From: Nitrospirota bacterium
Lineage (GTDB): Bacteria > Nitrospirota > Nitrospiria > Nitrospirales > Nitrospiraceae
NCBI GenBank assembly: GCA_016235225.1
Contig: JACRLS010000290.1
Location: forward strand, 1 to 5,917
DNA length: 5,917 nt
Direction of reading: 5' to 3'
The notes below the pieces were generated by a model. That model saw nothing but the letters and a program-made list of their open reading frames with translations, searched no databases and was not told the origin of the DNA. Position numbers and translations under genes: made by a program. This document shows, in pieces, positions 5,483 through 5,917 of this stretch (position 1 is the stretch's first letter; each line of letters starts with the position of its first letter).

Positions 5483-5917
5483 TTATTTCTTCTCCTTATC
5501 CACTTCCTCAAACTCGGCGTCCACGACTTTTTCATCGGTCTTGGTCGCGCCGGCATCCGAAGCACCGGCTTCCTCGCCGGGCTTCGTCGCGCTGGCACTC
5601 GACGCGGAGGCTTTCTTGTACATCTCTTCCGCCAGCTTATGGGAGGCGGTGGTGAGGGCCTGCATCGCCGACTCGATCGGGCCCGCTTCGTTGCTCTCCA
5701 TCGCCTTCCGGAGTGCGGCCACTCCCTCCTGGATCTTCGCCTTGTCCGTCTCCTCGACCTTGTCTCCGTGCTCTTGGAGGTTCTTCTCGGTCGCGTAAAT
5801 CAGGTTGTCGGCCTGGTTTTTGGCCTCGGCCACTCGTCGGCGCTTCTTATCTTCTTCGGTATGGCTTTGGGCTTCCTTAACCATCCGCTCAACTTCATCC
5901 TTATTCAGCCCGCTGGA
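5483..5917 (-). CDS. dnaK: Chaperone protein DnaK (Hsp70), C-terminal part only
   Basis: Only the last 144 residues are in the window; the gene runs off the right edge. The visible part begins SSGLNKDEVERMVKEAQSH, the family's entry into the helical lid over the substrate-binding domain. It continues with the lid helices (EEDKKRRRVAEAKNQADNLIY, then EKNLQEHGDKVEETDKAKI) and a three-helix region with KAMESNEAGPIESAMQAL. It ends in a disordered Ala/Ser/Thr/Glu-rich tail closing with VDAEFEEVDKEKK, as in many bacterial DnaK proteins. The nucleotide-binding domain and substrate pocket lie outside the window. DnaK binds exposed hydrophobic segments in an ATP-dependent cycle with DnaJ and GrpE. dnaJ follows on the same strand after 114 bp, so the two are probably co-transcribed. 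No disruption is seen in the part present. Confidence 0.96.
   Translation of the reverse strand, partial: SSGLNKDEVERMVKEAQSHTEEDKKRRRVAEAKNQADNLIYATEKNLQEHGDKVEETDKAKIQEGVAALRKAMESNEAGPIESAMQALTTASHKLAEEMYKKASASSASATKPGEEAGASDAGATKTDEKVVDAEFEEVDKEKK

Overview
The window is GC-rich bacterial DNA. The dense gene packing, the chaperone order dnaK-dnaJ-rsmE, and the secreted IPT/TIG and Ycf48-type proteins in short intergenic surroundings with many inverted repeats would fit a Nitrospira-like bacterium. That placement is an impression from gene style, not a demonstrated match.

Left half, + strand: a 181-bp structured repeat element (copy A, 30-210) is followed by a secreted protein of five IPT/TIG beta-sandwich domains (268-1938) and then by a secreted seven-bladed Ycf48-like beta-propeller (2015-2983). 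The two genes are close and co-oriented and probably share a transcript. They converge on the right-half genes at a 22-bp inverted repeat built from GAGGCT/GAGGTT-like units (2990-3070).

Right half, - strand, read right to left: the 3' end of dnaK (5483-5917, cut by the window edge), a 114-bp spacer with a long imperfect palindrome, dnaJ (4373-5368), a 301-bp structured element (copy B, 3905-4205), and rsmE (3077-3817), the 16S rRNA m3U1498 methyltransferase. DnaK and DnaJ form the Hsp70-Hsp40 folding machine. RsmE is a common genomic neighbour of this cluster.

Two things stand out. First, dnaJ carries an in-frame TAA after residue 331, yet the same frame continues for 47 more codons that read as the normal DnaJ C-terminus. 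Second, copies A and B are collinear members of one repeat family. They share blocks of near-identical sequence in the same order, both begin GAGCC and end GGCTC, and each is flanked directly by a different perfect 4-bp direct repeat (CTGG for A, AGCA for B). Their outer arms differ in sequence between copies but stay complementary within each copy, and copy B has two extra hairpin-rich insertions. This looks like a small non-coding mobile element with a conserved fold, and it is the best candidate here for something undescribed.
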